From contig NZ_CP048829.1 of the NCBI RefSeq assembly GCF_019355395.1, positions 3,017,001-3,081,000 of the forward strand: DNA of 64,000 nt, in the 5' to 3' direction. Under the pieces are notes generated by a model that ran no database searches, was not told the DNA's origin, and worked only from the letters and a program-made list of their open reading frames with translations. This document shows positions 1-9,316 of this stretch, one piece after another (position 1 is the first letter of the stretch; every line of letters begins with the position of its first letter). The position numbers and the translations under genes are program-made. The stretch is from Chordicoccus furentiruminis. GTDB lineage: Bacteria; Bacillota; Clostridia; Lachnospirales; Lachnospiraceae.

Positions 1-19
1 GGGGGGAAGGAGCCTGCGG

Positions 20-973
20 ATGAACAACATATCTGAGCTCCTCGGTCCCGGAATCCGGACCTGCGGAATTGCGGGTCACGTGAACCCGGACGGAGACTGT
101 GTCGGAAGCTGTACGGCACTGTACCTTTATCTCCGGCGGAACGTGCCTGAGATACGCGTCGATCTTTATCTCGAGCAGCCGAAGCCTGTCTTTGCCCTGC
201 TGGAGGGCGTCGGGGACGCGAGACAGGTGCCGGAGGAGGGAATGGTCTATGACCTCTTCATCACCTGTGACGTCAGCGAGGAAAACCGGATCGGCGTCGC
301 GGGCGGGCTCTTCCGGGCCGCCCGCATGAGGGCGGTGATCGACCATCATGTGACGAACCCGGGTTTCGGCGATGTGAACCATGTCGAGCCGGAGGCGAGC
401 TCCTGCGCGGAGGTGCTGACCGGGCTGCTCGATATGGAACGGATCGACCGGTCCTGTGCCTCGCTTCTCTACAGCGGCATGATTCATGACAGCGGCGTTT
501 TTCAGTACCGGAACACGACGCCGCGCACGCTCCATCTCGCGGCGCAGCTGATGGAGAAGGGCGTCGATTTCAGCTCGATCATCGACAGGACCTTCAACCA
601 GAGGACGTACACGCAGAACCGGGTTCTGGGACATGCGCTGGAAACATCCCGCTTAAGTGAGGACGGACGCTGCGTCTGGTCCGTTGTGACGGAAGCGGAT
701 ATGGCTGCATTCGGGGCGACCTGCCGTGATCTGGATATGATCGTATCTCAGCTCCGCTATACGGCGGGAACGGACGCCGCCGTCTTTCTCTACGAGACGG
801 CGCCGGGTGTCTTCAAGGTTTCTCTCCGGAGCGGACCGTCACTCAATGTAGCGGAAGTGGCCGGCGTGTTCGGCGGCGGAGGCCATGTTCAGGCCGCGGG
901 ATGCACGCTCAAGGGAGAACCGGACGATGTGATCGGACGGGTGCTCGGCGTGATCCGGGAGAAGCTGCCATGA
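20..973 (+). CDS. nrnA: DHH-family oligoribonuclease / pAp phosphatase (NrnA-like)
   Basis: The 317-residue protein is a DHH-DHHA1 phosphoesterase. NrnA enzymes degrade very short RNA oligonucleotides and dephosphorylate 3'-phosphoadenosine 5'-phosphate in the cytoplasm. The first metal motif (HVNPDGDCVGS) is near residue 20, the DHH signature (DHHVTNPG) is near residue 107, and the C-terminal substrate-binding DHHA1 motif (GGGGHVQAAGC) is near residue 280. An AAGGAG ribosome-binding site lies 7 bases before the ATG. The stop overlaps the truB start by four bases (ATGA), so nrnA and truB are co-transcribed. This nrnA-truB-ribF order is common in Firmicutes downstream of infB-rbfA, which would lie just outside the window. 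Confidence 0.93.
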   Translation: MNNISELLGPGIRTCGIAGHVNPDGDCVGSCTALYLYLRRNVPEIRVDLYLEQPKPVFALLEGVGDARQVPEEGMVYDLFITCDVSEENRIGVAGGLFRAARMRAVIDHHVTNPGFGDVNHVEPEASSCAEVLTGLLDMERIDRSCASLLYSGMIHDSGVFQYRNTTPRTLHLAAQLMEKGVDFSSIIDRTFNQRTYTQNRVLGHALETSRLSEDGRCVWSVVTEADMAAFGATCRDLDMIVSQLRYTAGTDAAVFLYETAPGVFKVSLRSGPSLNVAEVAGVFGGGGHVQAAGCTLKGEPDDVIGRVLGVIREKLP

Positions 974-1908
974 TCAACGGGGTCATCAATGTAAGGAAAG
1001 AGAAGGGGATGACGTCCTTCGGCGTTGTCGCCCGGCTGCGGCGGATTTTCGGACAGAAGAAGATCGGACATACAGGCACGCTCGATCCCGATGCGGAGGG
1101 CGTGCTTCCTGTCTGTCTCGGACGAGCCACGCGGCTGGTCGAGACGCTGAGCCGCGGGACAAAAACATATGAGGCGGTCCTTCTCCTCGGACGGACGACG
1201 GATACGCAGGACACAAGCGGGAAGATTCTCAGGACCGGAGAGCTGACGGCGGATGAGGATCAGATCCGCAGGACAATTCTTTCCTTTGAGGGACTGCAGA
1301 TGCAGACGCCGCCGATGTACAGTGCGGTCAAGGTAAACGGGAAGAAGCTGGTGGATCTTGCCCGCCGGGGGATCGAGGTGGAGAGAAAGGCGCGGGAGGT
1401 GGAGTTCAGCGACATCACCGTTCTTGAGATCCGCCCTCCCCGCGTCTCGTTCCGTGTCACCTGTACGCACGGCGCCTATATCCGCACTCTCTGTCATGAC
1501 ATCGGCGAAAAGCTGGGCTGCGGCGGCTGTATGGAATCGCTGCTCAGGACGCGGGTCGGTACCTTCGACCTGCACGACGCGCTGACGATCGGAGAGATCG
1601 AGAAATTGAAGAAGGAGGAGAACGGATCTGCCGGGGAGGCGGCCGGGCACAACAGTCCGGCTTATACTTTCATCCGGTCCGTTGACAGTTTCTATTCGGA
1701 CCTTCCGGCCATTACGGTCCGGAATGAAGCGCTGCCGGGCGTGCTGAACGGCGGTCCGGCCGCGTCGGAGGACGTCCGGACGGAAGAGAAGGCACCCGGC
1801 GGGTCCGAGGTGCGGGCGTACACCGAAGACGGTGCGTTCATCGGCGTCTACCGAGCCAGTGAGGACGCGTCCTACAGATTGGTTAAATACTATTATGATA
1901 ATAAGTAA
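970..1908 (+). CDS. truB: tRNA pseudouridine(55) synthase TruB
   Basis: The 312-residue TruB isomerises U55 to pseudouridine in the T loop of tRNAs. The catalytic motif GHTGTLDPDAEGVLPVCLG, with the nucleophilic Asp, is near residues 37-55. The N-terminal GVINVRKEKGMTSFGVV and the later GAYIRTLCHDIG are family signatures. The ATG at 970 overlaps the nrnA stop and gives the normal N-terminus; an upstream in-frame start at 901 would add sequence unrelated to the family. The C-terminal 60 residues are a divergent PUA-like tail. The 3' end overlaps ribF by 14 bases. Confidence 0.95.
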   Translation: MINGVINVRKEKGMTSFGVVARLRRIFGQKKIGHTGTLDPDAEGVLPVCLGRATRLVETLSRGTKTYEAVLLLGRTTDTQDTSGKILRTGELTADEDQIRRTILSFEGLQMQTPPMYSAVKVNGKKLVDLARRGIEVERKAREVEFSDITVLEIRPPRVSFRVTCTHGAYIRTLCHDIGEKLGCGGCMESLLRTRVGTFDLHDALTIGEIEKLKKEENGSAGEAAGHNSPAYTFIRSVDSFYSDLPAITVRNEALPGVLNGGPAASEDVRTEEKAPGGSEVRAYTEDGAFIGVYRASEDASYRLVKYYYDNK

Positions 1909-2827
1909 AGATCCGTTTTCTTATCAGGCAGCGGCGCCCAGCGCCGTGACCATCGGAAAATTCGACGGCATTCACCGCGGCCATCAGGCACTGATCCGGG
2001 ATACGGTTTCCTGGGCGGAGGCGCAGCGGGCGGCGGGCCGTCCTGCACAGTCTGTGGTGTTCGCCTTCGATATGGCGCCGTCCATGCTGCTCACGAAGAG
2101 GGAAAGGCGGACTATGCTGGAGAAGATGGGCGTGGATCTGCTGATCGAGTGCTCGTTCGGGCCGAAGATGATCACGATGCCGGCGGACGCCTTTATGAAG
2201 GACATGCTGGCGGGACGGCTGCATGCCGCGCATGTGACCGTCGGGGAAGATTTCCGGTTCGGCTGCGGGCGGACGGGAAGCGGCCGCCTCCTTGAGGAAG
2301 CGGGGCCGGCGCTCGGTTTTGACACGAGAATCGTGCCGGAGGTGACGGACGGTGGCGAGCCGGTCTCCAGCACGAGGATCCGCGCCGAGCTTACGGCCGG
2401 TCATATGGAGACGGTGGGCCGCCTTCTCGGCTATCCGTACTTCATCACCGGAAAAGTGATCCACGGCCGGCAGATCGGACGGACGATCGGCGTGCCGACG
2501 GCCAACCAGATTCCGGGAAAATCGAAACTCCTTCCGCCGAACGGCGTGTATTTTACTGAATCCGACTTTGGGGGAAGGACGTACAGGGGCATCACCAACG
2601 TCGGCATGAAGCCGACGGTTGACGGACACTATCTCGACGCGGAAACCTATTTCTTCGATTGTGATCAGGATATATACGACCGGCGGCTGACCGTCCGGCT
2701 GCTGCATTTCTCGAGGCCGGAGAAGAAGTTTTCGTCTCTTGAGGCGCTGAAGGAAAGGATCGGCCTCGATGCGGAGGAAGGGCACCGCTTCTTCGCGGGG
2801 CTCGATGAAGCTGCTCACGAAGCATGA
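1895..2827 (+). CDS. ribF: bifunctional riboflavin kinase / FAD synthetase
   Basis: The 310-residue RibF makes FMN from riboflavin and then FAD. The N-terminal nucleotidyltransferase half has TIGKFDGIHRGHQALI and EDFRFGCGRTGS; the ISSTR-like site appears as VSSTRIR. The C-terminal riboflavin-kinase half has GRTIGVPTAN and a GITNVGMKPTVDG motif. The ATG at 1895 lies inside the end of truB and gives the expected N-terminus, so translational coupling is likely. It closes the nrnA-truB-ribF operon. Confidence 0.95.
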   Translation: MIISKDPFSYQAAAPSAVTIGKFDGIHRGHQALIRDTVSWAEAQRAAGRPAQSVVFAFDMAPSMLLTKRERRTMLEKMGVDLLIECSFGPKMITMPADAFMKDMLAGRLHAAHVTVGEDFRFGCGRTGSGRLLEEAGPALGFDTRIVPEVTDGGEPVSSTRIRAELTAGHMETVGRLLGYPYFITGKVIHGRQIGRTIGVPTANQIPGKSKLLPPNGVYFTESDFGGRTYRGITNVGMKPTVDGHYLDAETYFFDCDQDIYDRRLTVRLLHFSRPEKKFSSLEALKERIGLDAEEGHRFFAGLDEAAHEA

Positions 2828-2865
2828 ACCGGAAGCGGACCGCAGCGGGGCGTCCGAAACGTCTG

Positions 2866-2894
2866 TTGACTTTGCAGGGGGCGTTTGCTATACT
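2866..2894 (+). promoter_or_regulatory. promoter for rpsO-pnp
   Basis: TTGACT at 2866-2871 and TATACT at 2889-2894 are separated by exactly 17 bases, a strong sigma-70/SigA-type promoter. The leader before the rpsO start is about 105 nt. Confidence 0.85.
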
Positions 2895-3004
2895 TTGACC
2901 TGTTGTGAACTGACGGCCTTAAGGGCCGCTTCCGTCATCCGGTGAACGGAGACTCCGACCTTTGCCTGATGACAGGAGAACGCAGAGATTTAAGGAGGAA
3001 AGCC

Positions 3005-3271
3005 ATGATTACCAAGGAAAAGAAGCAGGAGATCATGAAGGCGTACGCGAGAACGGAAGGCGACACGGGTTCACCGGAAGTCCAGGTGGCTGTTCTCACG
3101 GAACGGATCAACGAGCTGACCGCGCATCTCAAGGAGAATCCGAAGGATCATCATTCCAGAAGAGGCCTTCTGAAGATGGTCGGCCAGAGACGGAACCTTC
3201 TCGGTTATCTGAAGAAGAAGGACATCGAGCGGTACCGTTCGCTGATCGAAAGACTCGGACTCAGAAAATAA
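3005..3271 (+). CDS. rpsO: 30S ribosomal protein S15
   Basis: The 88-residue S15 binds the central domain of 16S rRNA. The hallmark stretches [26 protein letters not shown] and [10 protein letters not shown] are all present, and the length is normal. The ATG at 3005 follows a TAAGGAGGAAA ribosome-binding site. It has its own promoter and is followed by a hairpin before pnp, the usual rpsO-pnp arrangement. Confidence 0.97.
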   Translation: MITKEKKQEIMKAYARTEGDTGSPEVQVAVLTERINELTAHLKENPKDHHSRRGLLKMVGQRRNLLGYLKKKDIERYRSLIERLGLRK

Positions 3272-3280
3272 TGCGGAAAA

Positions 3281-3306
3281 AGGGCAGGGCGACCTGCCCT
3301 TCATTT
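3281..3306 (+). terminator. hairpin between rpsO and pnp (partial terminator)
   Basis: A perfect 8-bp stem AGGGCAGG / CCTGCCCT with a GCGA loop is followed by TCATTT rather than a full T run. Probably a weak terminator or RNA-processing hairpin that sets rpsO above pnp expression. Confidence 0.6.
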
Positions 3307-3358
3307 GCATCCGGGTCTCTTTATGACGTACACCGCCCATTCGGGCAGAAGGAGAAAG

Positions 3359-5509
3359 ATGGGAGATTACAAGAGCTATTCAATGGAACTTGCAGGCAGA
3401 ACGCTGACCGTCGACATCGGAAGAGTCGGCAAGCAGGCCAACGGCTGCTGCTTCATGCATTACGGGGATACCGTCGTGCTGTCAACGGCGACCGCATCCA
3501 AAGCGCCGCGTGAGGGCGTGGACTTCTTCCCGCTGTCCGTGGACTTTGAGGAGAAGATGTACGCCGTCGGAAAATTCCCGGGAGGCTTCAACAAGCGGGA
3601 GGGCAAGGCCTCCACCCACGCGGTGCTCACAAGCCGTGTGATCGACCGGCCGATGAGACCGCTGTTCCCCAAGGATTTCCGCAACGATGTGACGCTGAAC
3701 AACATGGTGATGTCCGTTGATCCGGAGTGCGATCCGGAGGTTCCGGCGATGCTCGGTTCCGCCCTTGCGACGGCGATCTCCGACATTCCGTGGGACGGCC
3801 CGTGCGCCATGACCCAGCTGGGCATGATCGACGGAGAGTTCATCGTCAACCCGGGCTATGAGCAGAAATCCAGATCGGATCTCGCTCTTACCGTCGCATC
3901 CACGAGAGACAAGGTCATCATGATCGAGGCCGGCGCCAACGAGGTACCGGAGCAGACGATGATCGAGGCGATCTACAAGTGCGATGAGGTCAACAAGGAG
4001 ATTATCCGCTTCTTTGACCGCATCATAGCAGAGTGCGGCAAGCCGAAATTCGATTATCAGCATGTCGTCGTGCCGGATGAGCTGAACGCGGCGCTCTATG
4101 AGCTCTGCCCGGCGGAGGAGATGGAGAAGGCCGTCTTCACCGATGACAAGCAGACGCGAGAGAACAACGTCGCGGCGATCCGGGAGCGCTTCGCGGAGAA
4201 GTACGGCGGCAATGAGGAGTGGATGGCCCAGATTGACACAGCCCTCTACAATTACGAGAAGAAGACGGTCAGAAAGATGATCCTGAAGGATCACAAGAGA
4301 CCGGACGGCCGCGCGATTACGCAGATCCGTCCGCTGGCCGCTGAAATCGATCTGATCCCGAGGGCTCACGGATCCGCGATGTTCACCAGAGGACAGACCC
4401 AGATCTGCGACTGTGTGACGCTGGCGCCGCTTTCCGAAGCCCAGAAGGTGGAGGGACTGGATCCCTATATCACCCGTAAGAGATACCTGCATCAGTACAA
4501 TTTCCCGAGCTACTCGGTCGGCGAGACAAAGCCGTCGAGAGGTCCGGGACGCCGGGAGATCGGTCACGGCGCGCTGGCTGAGCGCGCGCTGATTCCGGTT
4601 CTTCCGTCGGAAGAGGAGTTCCCGTACGCGATCCGTGCGGTCTCGGAGACCTTTGAGTCCAACGGCTCCACGTCCCAGGCGTCGATCTGCGCCTCCTCGA
4701 TGGCGCTGATGGCGGCGGGCGTCCCGATCAAAAAGCCGGTGGCCGGCATTTCCTGCGGACTCGTGACCGGAGAGACAGACGATGATTACATTGTGCTCAC
4801 GGATATCCAGGGTCTCGAGGACTTCTTCGGCGACATGGATTTCAAGGTGGCCGGCACGCATGACGGCATCACCGCGATCCAGATGGATATCAAGATCCAC
4901 GGACTGACGAGAAAGATCGTCGAGGAGGCCATCAGCCGCACGAAGCAGGCCCGGGAGTACATTCTCACGGAAGTGATGGAGAAGACAATCGCTGCGCCGC
5001 GGAAGGAGCTCTCGAAGTGGGCACCGAAGATCATCCAGATGACGATCGATCCGGAGAAGATCGGCGATGTGGTCGGCCAGAGAGGCAAGACGATCAACGC
5101 GCTGATCGAGAAGTACGGCGTCTCCATCGATATCGAGGACGACGGCTTCGTCTCCATCAGCGGCACGGACAATGACAGCATGAAGAAGGCCGCGGAGGCG
5201 ATCCATCTGATCGTCACTGACTTTGAGAAAGGCCAGATCCTTACCGGAAAGGTCGTTTCCATCAAGGAATTCGGCGCGTTCCTCGAGTTCGCACCGGGCA
5301 AGGAAGGGCTGGTTCATATCTCCAAGATCGCCAATACCCGGATCGCGCGGGTCGAGGATGTGCTCCAGCTCGGCGATGTGGTGCGCGTGATCTGCCTCGG
5401 CAAGGACAAGAACGGGAAATTCAGCTTCTCGATCAAGGACTGCCCGAAGGACCAGACCGCGTCTATGGACCTGGGGCACGTGGTGGCGTCCGCGGGTCCG
5501 GAGAACTGA
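3359..5509 (+). CDS. pnp: polyribonucleotide nucleotidyltransferase (PNPase)
   Basis: This 716-residue PNPase is a phosphorolytic 3'-5' exoribonuclease of the RNA decay machinery. Two RNase PH-like domains flank an all-helical region. The KH domain (KIGDVVGQRGKTINALIEKY) starts near residue 560, and the S1 domain (GQILTGKVVSIKEFGAFLEF) near 625. The ATG at 3359 sits 6 bases after AAGGAG and gives MGDYKSYSM, typical of the family; earlier in-frame starts lack a good ribosome-binding site. Confidence 0.97.
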   Translation: MGDYKSYSMELAGRTLTVDIGRVGKQANGCCFMHYGDTVVLSTATASKAPREGVDFFPLSVDFEEKMYAVGKFPGGFNKREGKASTHAVLTSRVIDRPMRPLFPKDFRNDVTLNNMVMSVDPECDPEVPAMLGSALATAISDIPWDGPCAMTQLGMIDGEFIVNPGYEQKSRSDLALTVASTRDKVIMIEAGANEVPEQTMIEAIYKCDEVNKEIIRFFDRIIAECGKPKFDYQHVVVPDELNAALYELCPAEEMEKAVFTDDKQTRENNVAAIRERFAEKYGGNEEWMAQIDTALYNYEKKTVRKMILKDHKRPDGRAITQIRPLAAEIDLIPRAHGSAMFTRGQTQICDCVTLAPLSEAQKVEGLDPYITRKRYLHQYNFPSYSVGETKPSRGPGRREIGHGALAERALIPVLPSEEEFPYAIRAVSETFESNGSTSQASICASSMALMAAGVPIKKPVAGISCGLVTGETDDDYIVLTDIQGLEDFFGDMDFKVAGTHDGITAIQMDIKIHGLTRKIVEEAISRTKQAREYILTEVMEKTIAAPRKELSKWAPKIIQMTIDPEKIGDVVGQRGKTINALIEKYGVSIDIEDDGFVSISGTDNDSMKKAAEAIHLIVTDFEKGQILTGKVVSIKEFGAFLEFAPGKEGLVHISKIANTRIARVEDVLQLGDVVRVICLGKDKNGKFSFSIKDCPKDQTASMDLGHVVASAGPEN

Positions 5510-5514
5510 GATTC

Positions 5515-5955
5515 ATGATGACGAAGACAATCCGCATCCGCTATCACAGCAGCGAGATCGAGCGTCTGCGCTACATCGGCGGCAAGAGTGACTGGATCGA
5601 TCTGAGGAGCGCCGAAAATGTGACGCTGAAGGCCGGTGAGTTTCATCTCATCGACCTCGGTGTCTCGGTGCAGCTGCCGGAAGGCTATGAGATGATTACG
5701 GCTCCGCGCAGCTCCACCTTCCGGAGGTGGGGGCTTATTCAGACCAACTCCGTCGGCGTGGTGGACGAGTCCTACTGCGGGGACAACGATGTGCTCCGCA
5801 TGCCGGTCTACGCCACCCGGGACTGCGAGATCCATGTCAATGACCGGGTCTGTCAGTTCCGCATCATTGAGCATCAGCCGCAGATCAGGTTCGAGGAGGT
5901 TTCTTCTCTGGGAAATACAGACCGCGGAGGTTTCGGTTCGACGGGAAGCGCCTGA
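5515..5955 (+). CDS. dut: dUTP diphosphatase
   Basis: The 146-residue trimeric dUTPase hydrolyses dUTP to dUMP, keeping uracil out of DNA and supplying dTMP synthesis. Family motifs are visible: APRSS (motif 2), GVVDESYCGDND (motif 3, with the catalytic Asp and Tyr), VCQFRI (motif 4), and RGGFGSTG (motif 5, the C-terminal arm closing over the substrate). It starts six bases after pnp ends, so it is probably transcribed with pnp. A terminator follows. Confidence 0.93.
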   Translation: MMTKTIRIRYHSSEIERLRYIGGKSDWIDLRSAENVTLKAGEFHLIDLGVSVQLPEGYEMITAPRSSTFRRWGLIQTNSVGVVDESYCGDNDVLRMPVYATRDCEIHVNDRVCQFRIIEHQPQIRFEEVSSLGNTDRGGFGSTGSA

Positions 5956-5984
5956 CGAACAGTCTGCGGAAGGATAGTTCAGAA

Positions 5985-6035
5985 GCTGCAATTTGCGCAT
6001 CTGCCGGAAGGCGTGCGGGAGTTGCAGCCTTTTTC
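5985..6035 (+). terminator. Rho-independent terminator after dut
   Basis: GCTGCAA pairs with TTGCAGC around an inner GC-rich hairpin and is followed by CTTTTTC. Confidence 0.7.
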
Positions 6036-6076
6036 TGCAGCCGGAACGAAAAAGCGGTCAGACGGAAGGAGAAGAC

Positions 6077-6709
6077 ATGACGGTATTTCCGCTTTTTGAG
6101 AATATAGACAGAAAGAATTTTCTGGTCGCGGGCGGCGGCAGTGTCGCCGCGAGGAAGGTGGAACGGCTTCTTGCGTTCACCACCCGGATCACGGTGATCG
6201 CGCCTGAGACGGATATTGCCGGCGTCAGAGTGCTGCGGCGCGCCGTGGAGGACGAGGATCTGATGCGGGCGGATTTTGTCATCGCGGCGACGGACGACCG
6301 GGCGCTGAACCGTCATATCGCCGCTGTCTGCCGGGAAGGGCGGATCCCTGTCAATGTGGCGGATGACCCGGAGCTCTGCACGTTCATCTTTCCCGCGATC
6401 GTAAAGAGAGGCGATCTGACCGTCGGAATCTCGACGGCAGGCGCTTCGCCGGCTTACGCATGGCAGCTCCGCCGTGAGATCGAGTCGATACTTCCGGATC
6501 ATATCGGGGGGATTCTGGAAAGGATGAGCCGTCTGCGCCGGACGGTCCCGGAGCGGATACCGGATCAGAAGAAGCGGGCTGTCTGCTACCGTGAGGCGCT
6601 GGCGCTCCTGGTTCGGACCGATAACGGTGCGGATGATGAAGCGTTGGAGGCGATCATACGGCGCTGCGTGAGCGGGCCGGATAGGGACGAATTGAAGGAG
6701 AACAGATGA
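6077..6709 (+). CDS. precorrin-2 dehydrogenase / sirohydrochlorin ferrochelatase domain protein
   Basis: The 210-residue protein matches the N-terminal half of CysG (also Met8/SirC). These NAD-dependent enzymes oxidise precorrin-2 to sirohydrochlorin, and some also insert iron. The Rossmann motif VAGGGSVAARKVERLL is near residue 15, and ISTAGASPAYAWQLR near residue 120 is a family signature. The ATG at 6077 follows AAGGAGAAGAC. It overlaps the next gene by four bases, so the two probably act in the same tetrapyrrole branch. Whether it also chelates iron cannot be told from sequence. Confidence 0.88.
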   Translation: MTVFPLFENIDRKNFLVAGGGSVAARKVERLLAFTTRITVIAPETDIAGVRVLRRAVEDEDLMRADFVIAATDDRALNRHIAAVCREGRIPVNVADDPELCTFIFPAIVKRGDLTVGISTAGASPAYAWQLRREIESILPDHIGGILERMSRLRRTVPERIPDQKKRAVCYREALALLVRTDNGADDEALEAIIRRCVSGPDRDELKENR

Positions 6710-9126
6710 AGAAGAACTGGACGAGGCCGCTGACGATCGCGACAAGAGGAAGCCGTCTGGCACTGGTTCAGGCGGAACTGGTGAAAAAGGCGCTGGAGGC
6801 TGTCGTGCCGGAGGTGAAAATCCTCACTGTCACCACGAAAGGGGACCGGGACAGGATCAGCGCACTGGTGAAGATCGGCGGAGACGGACTGTTCGTCCGC
6901 GGCGTCGAACGTGAGCTTCTGGAGGGAAGGGCGGATCTTGCCGTTCACTGCGGGAAGGATCTGCCTTTTGAGATCAGCGACGGGCTGACGATCGCCGGCG
7001 TGCCCAGAGCGGCGGATGCAAGGGATATGCTCCTGATGACGGAGGAGACGGCGCGGCGCGGCGGCCCGTCCCGGATCGGGACGGGCAGTCCGCGCCGTGT
7101 GACGGAGCTTGCCCGCCTTTATCCGGACGCGGAGACGATCGGTATACGTGGCAATATCACAACCCGTCTCGAGCGGCTCCGTGACGGAACCTGCGACGGA
7201 CTGATTCTGGCGAAGGCGGGCGTTGACCGCCTGCACCCGGATCTGACCGGGCTTACGGCGAGAGTTTTTGATTTTGACGAGATGATTCCGGCCGCGTGCC
7301 AGGGCATTCTCGCTCTCGAGTGCCGGGAAGAGGACCGGGAGCTGGCGGAGCTTCTCGAGTCGCTCTCGGATCCGGAAACGGAAGAGAGATTCCGCATTGA
7401 GCGGCGTATTTTCAGAAGGCTGCGCGCGGACTGCACGAAACCGGTCGGCATCCATGCCGGACTACGGGAAGGCAGGGTGGAACTCGATCTCTACCTGAAC
7501 GGACACCGCACGCATCTTACGGCGGAGCACGGACAGGAGGACCGGCTGACCGAAGCGGCTGCCCGCGCGCTGCTCGGGCATGTGACGCTGGTCGGCGCGG
7601 GCTGCGGCCGGGGGCTGATCACCGAGCAGGGGATCCGTGCCGTCCGGCGGGCGGATGTGCTGGTTTACGACGCGCTGATGGATGAGGCGCTTTTATCCGA
7701 GACAAAGGCGGGATGCGAACGGATCTACGCCGGAAAGAGAGCGGGGTCTCATTACCGCTCTCAGGATGAGATCAACCGGCTGCTGATCGACAAGGCGTCC
7801 GGGGGGCGCGAGGTCGTCCGGCTGAAGGGCGGTGACAGCTTTGTCTTCGGCCGCGGCGGCGAGGAGATAAAAGCGCTTCATGAGGCCGGCATCGCCTGCT
7901 CCGTCATCCCGGGCGTCACCTCCGCGGTGGCGGTCCCGGAATCCTTCGGCCTGCCGGTGACGGAGCGCGGCATCGCCCGGTCCTTCACCGTGATCACCGG
8001 CCACACGGCCGCCGGAACCGAGGACGGAGCCGATGAGGAGGATTACGGAGCCCTCGCGCGCCTCAGAGGGACGCTGGTCTTTCTGATGGCGCGTGGAAGC
8101 CTTGGCCGTATCACGTCCCGTCTGATCGAAGAAGGCAAAAAACCCGGAACGCCGGCGTCTGTGCTGTCATCCGGCTTTACGGCATCGGCGGAGCGCATCG
8201 ACGGAACACTGGAAAATATCGCGGAAAAGGCAGCCGAAGCGCCGACGCCGGTCATCCTGGTCGTCGGAGAAACCGCCGGACTTCATCTTCCAGTGGAGGA
8301 CCCGGAGGAAGCCGGAGTGCTGGCCTCGGAGGAGACGGAGAAGACGGGACTCTTTTCCGCCGGTGTGACGGTCGCCGGAACGCCGCATATCGTCAGCAAG
8401 ATGAGCGATGCACTCGCGGCCAGAGGAATCCGGGCCGTGCCCGGCGTCTCGCTCCGGGCCGTGCCGGATCCGGAGCAGGTGCCGGATACCTTCGCGGAAG
8501 GATCGTGGGTTGTCTTCACCAGCGCCAACGGAGTGGATGTCTGCTTTGACGAGCTCCGGAGGAGGGGGACGGATCTCCGGTGCTTTGCCGGCGTGAGATT
8601 TGCGGTGATCGGCGAAGGCACGGAGGAAGCGCTTCTTGAGAGAGGCTTTCGTGCGGATTTCCGACCGTCCGTCTTCACGGGAAAGTGTCTCGGGCGCGAG
8701 CTGGCGGAAAGGATTCTGAAAGAAAAGGACGGAGAGGTGGACCGTCCGGCGCCGGTTGTTCTGCTGCGCGCTGACCGTGCCTCGAAGACGCTGCCGGCGG
8801 AGCTGGCCGCCTCCGGCGTCTCATTTGAGGACAGGCCAGTCTACTCGCTTTGTCCGGTGAGTCCGGACGGAGCGGTCCGGACGTGGGATGAGAGGACGGA
8901 GGATAAAAAGACGGTATGCCGTACAGGCACAGCCGTTTTTCTGAGCGCGCTGGGCGCGAAGGCTTATCTGATGGATCACGGGCTGTCTGCAGAAACGGCT
9001 CTATATGCGATCGGCCCGGTGACGGCTGAGAAGGTACGCTCGATGACGGGACGCGTTCCGCGCACACCCGGGGAGTACACAGTCGAAGCGCTGGCCGACC
9101 TGATCGCATCGGACCGGAAGAATTAA
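6706..9126 (+). CDS. hemC-cobA-hemD: triple fusion: HemC - CobA (SUMT) - HemD
   Basis: One 806-residue protein carries three consecutive tetrapyrrole enzymes. Residues 1-~285 are porphobilinogen deaminase: RGSRLALVQ near 14, HCGKDLP at 81-87 with the catalytic Asp85, and LRADCTKPVG with the dipyrromethane-binding Cys243. Residues ~291-525 are uroporphyrinogen-III C-methyltransferase: VTLVGAGCGRGLIT, VRLKGGDSFVFGRGGEE and PGVTSAVAVPESFGLP. Residues ~550-806 are uroporphyrinogen-III synthase, the most variable part, recognised by VVFTSANGV and by its position. With the gene before it, the path from porphobilinogen to sirohydrochlorin is covered. CobA-HemD fusions are common in Clostridia; the added HemC is less so. 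No frameshift is seen. Confidence 0.92.
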   Translation: MKKNWTRPLTIATRGSRLALVQAELVKKALEAVVPEVKILTVTTKGDRDRISALVKIGGDGLFVRGVERELLEGRADLAVHCGKDLPFEISDGLTIAGVPRAADARDMLLMTEETARRGGPSRIGTGSPRRVTELARLYPDAETIGIRGNITTRLERLRDGTCDGLILAKAGVDRLHPDLTGLTARVFDFDEMIPAACQGILALECREEDRELAELLESLSDPETEERFRIERRIFRRLRADCTKPVGIHAGLREGRVELDLYLNGHRTHLTAEHGQEDRLTEAAARALLGHVTLVGAGCGRGLITEQGIRAVRRADVLVYDALMDEALLSETKAGCERIYAGKRAGSHYRSQDEINRLLIDKASGGREVVRLKGGDSFVFGRGGEEIKALHEAGIACSVIPGVTSAVAVPESFGLPVTERGIARSFTVITGHTAAGTEDGADEEDYGALARLRGTLVFLMARGSLGRITSRLIEEGKKPGTPASVLSSGFTASAERIDGTLENIAEKAAEAPTPVILVVGETAGLHLPVEDPEEAGVLASEETEKTGLFSAGVTVAGTPHIVSKMSDALAARGIRAVPGVSLRAVPDPEQVPDTFAEGSWVVFTSANGVDVCFDELRRRGTDLRCFAGVRFAVIGEGTEEALLERGFRADFRPSVFTGKCLGRELAERILKEKDGEVDRPAPVVLLRADRASKTLPAELAASGVSFEDRPVYSLCPVSPDGAVRTWDERTEDKKTVCRTGTAVFLSALGAKAYLMDHGLSAETALYAIGPVTAEKVRSMTGRVPRTPGEYTVEALADLIASDRKN

Positions 9127-9131
9127 GAAAA

Positions 9132-9166
9132 GAAAAACCGGGCCTTGAAGGTCCGGTTTTCTTTAT
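9132..9166 (+). terminator. Rho-independent terminator after hemC-cobA-hemD
   Basis: AAAACCGGGCC pairs with GGTCCGGTTTT (one G-U) around a TTGAA loop, followed by CTTTATT. Confidence 0.85.
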
Positions 9167-9180
9167 TACGCGGATAGAGT

Positions 9181-9257
9181 AAAAAAACCGCCGCGCAGGA
9201 TCGGATCCGAACCGGACCGCAGATCGGATTACGCGAAATCCGTATTCTGCGGCGGAT
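9181..9257 (-). terminator. terminator of the minus-strand DUF1292 gene
   Basis: Read on the minus strand, CCGCCGCAG pairs with CTGCGCGGCGG around an inner hairpin (CGGAT / ATCCG) and is followed by seven T. Confidence 0.6.
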
Positions 9258-9316
9258 CGTCTTCCCGTACGGCAGCTCTTCGCCTCCGGGCAGTCAGCCA
9301 GGACGGCATACGAGGA

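Noticed and set aside
3482-5479. 665-codon open frame on the minus strand opposite pnp
   Set aside because: It mirrors pnp, has an unnatural composition, and similar shadows occur opposite gltX, rnr, gpmI and recN. They result from GC-rich codons.
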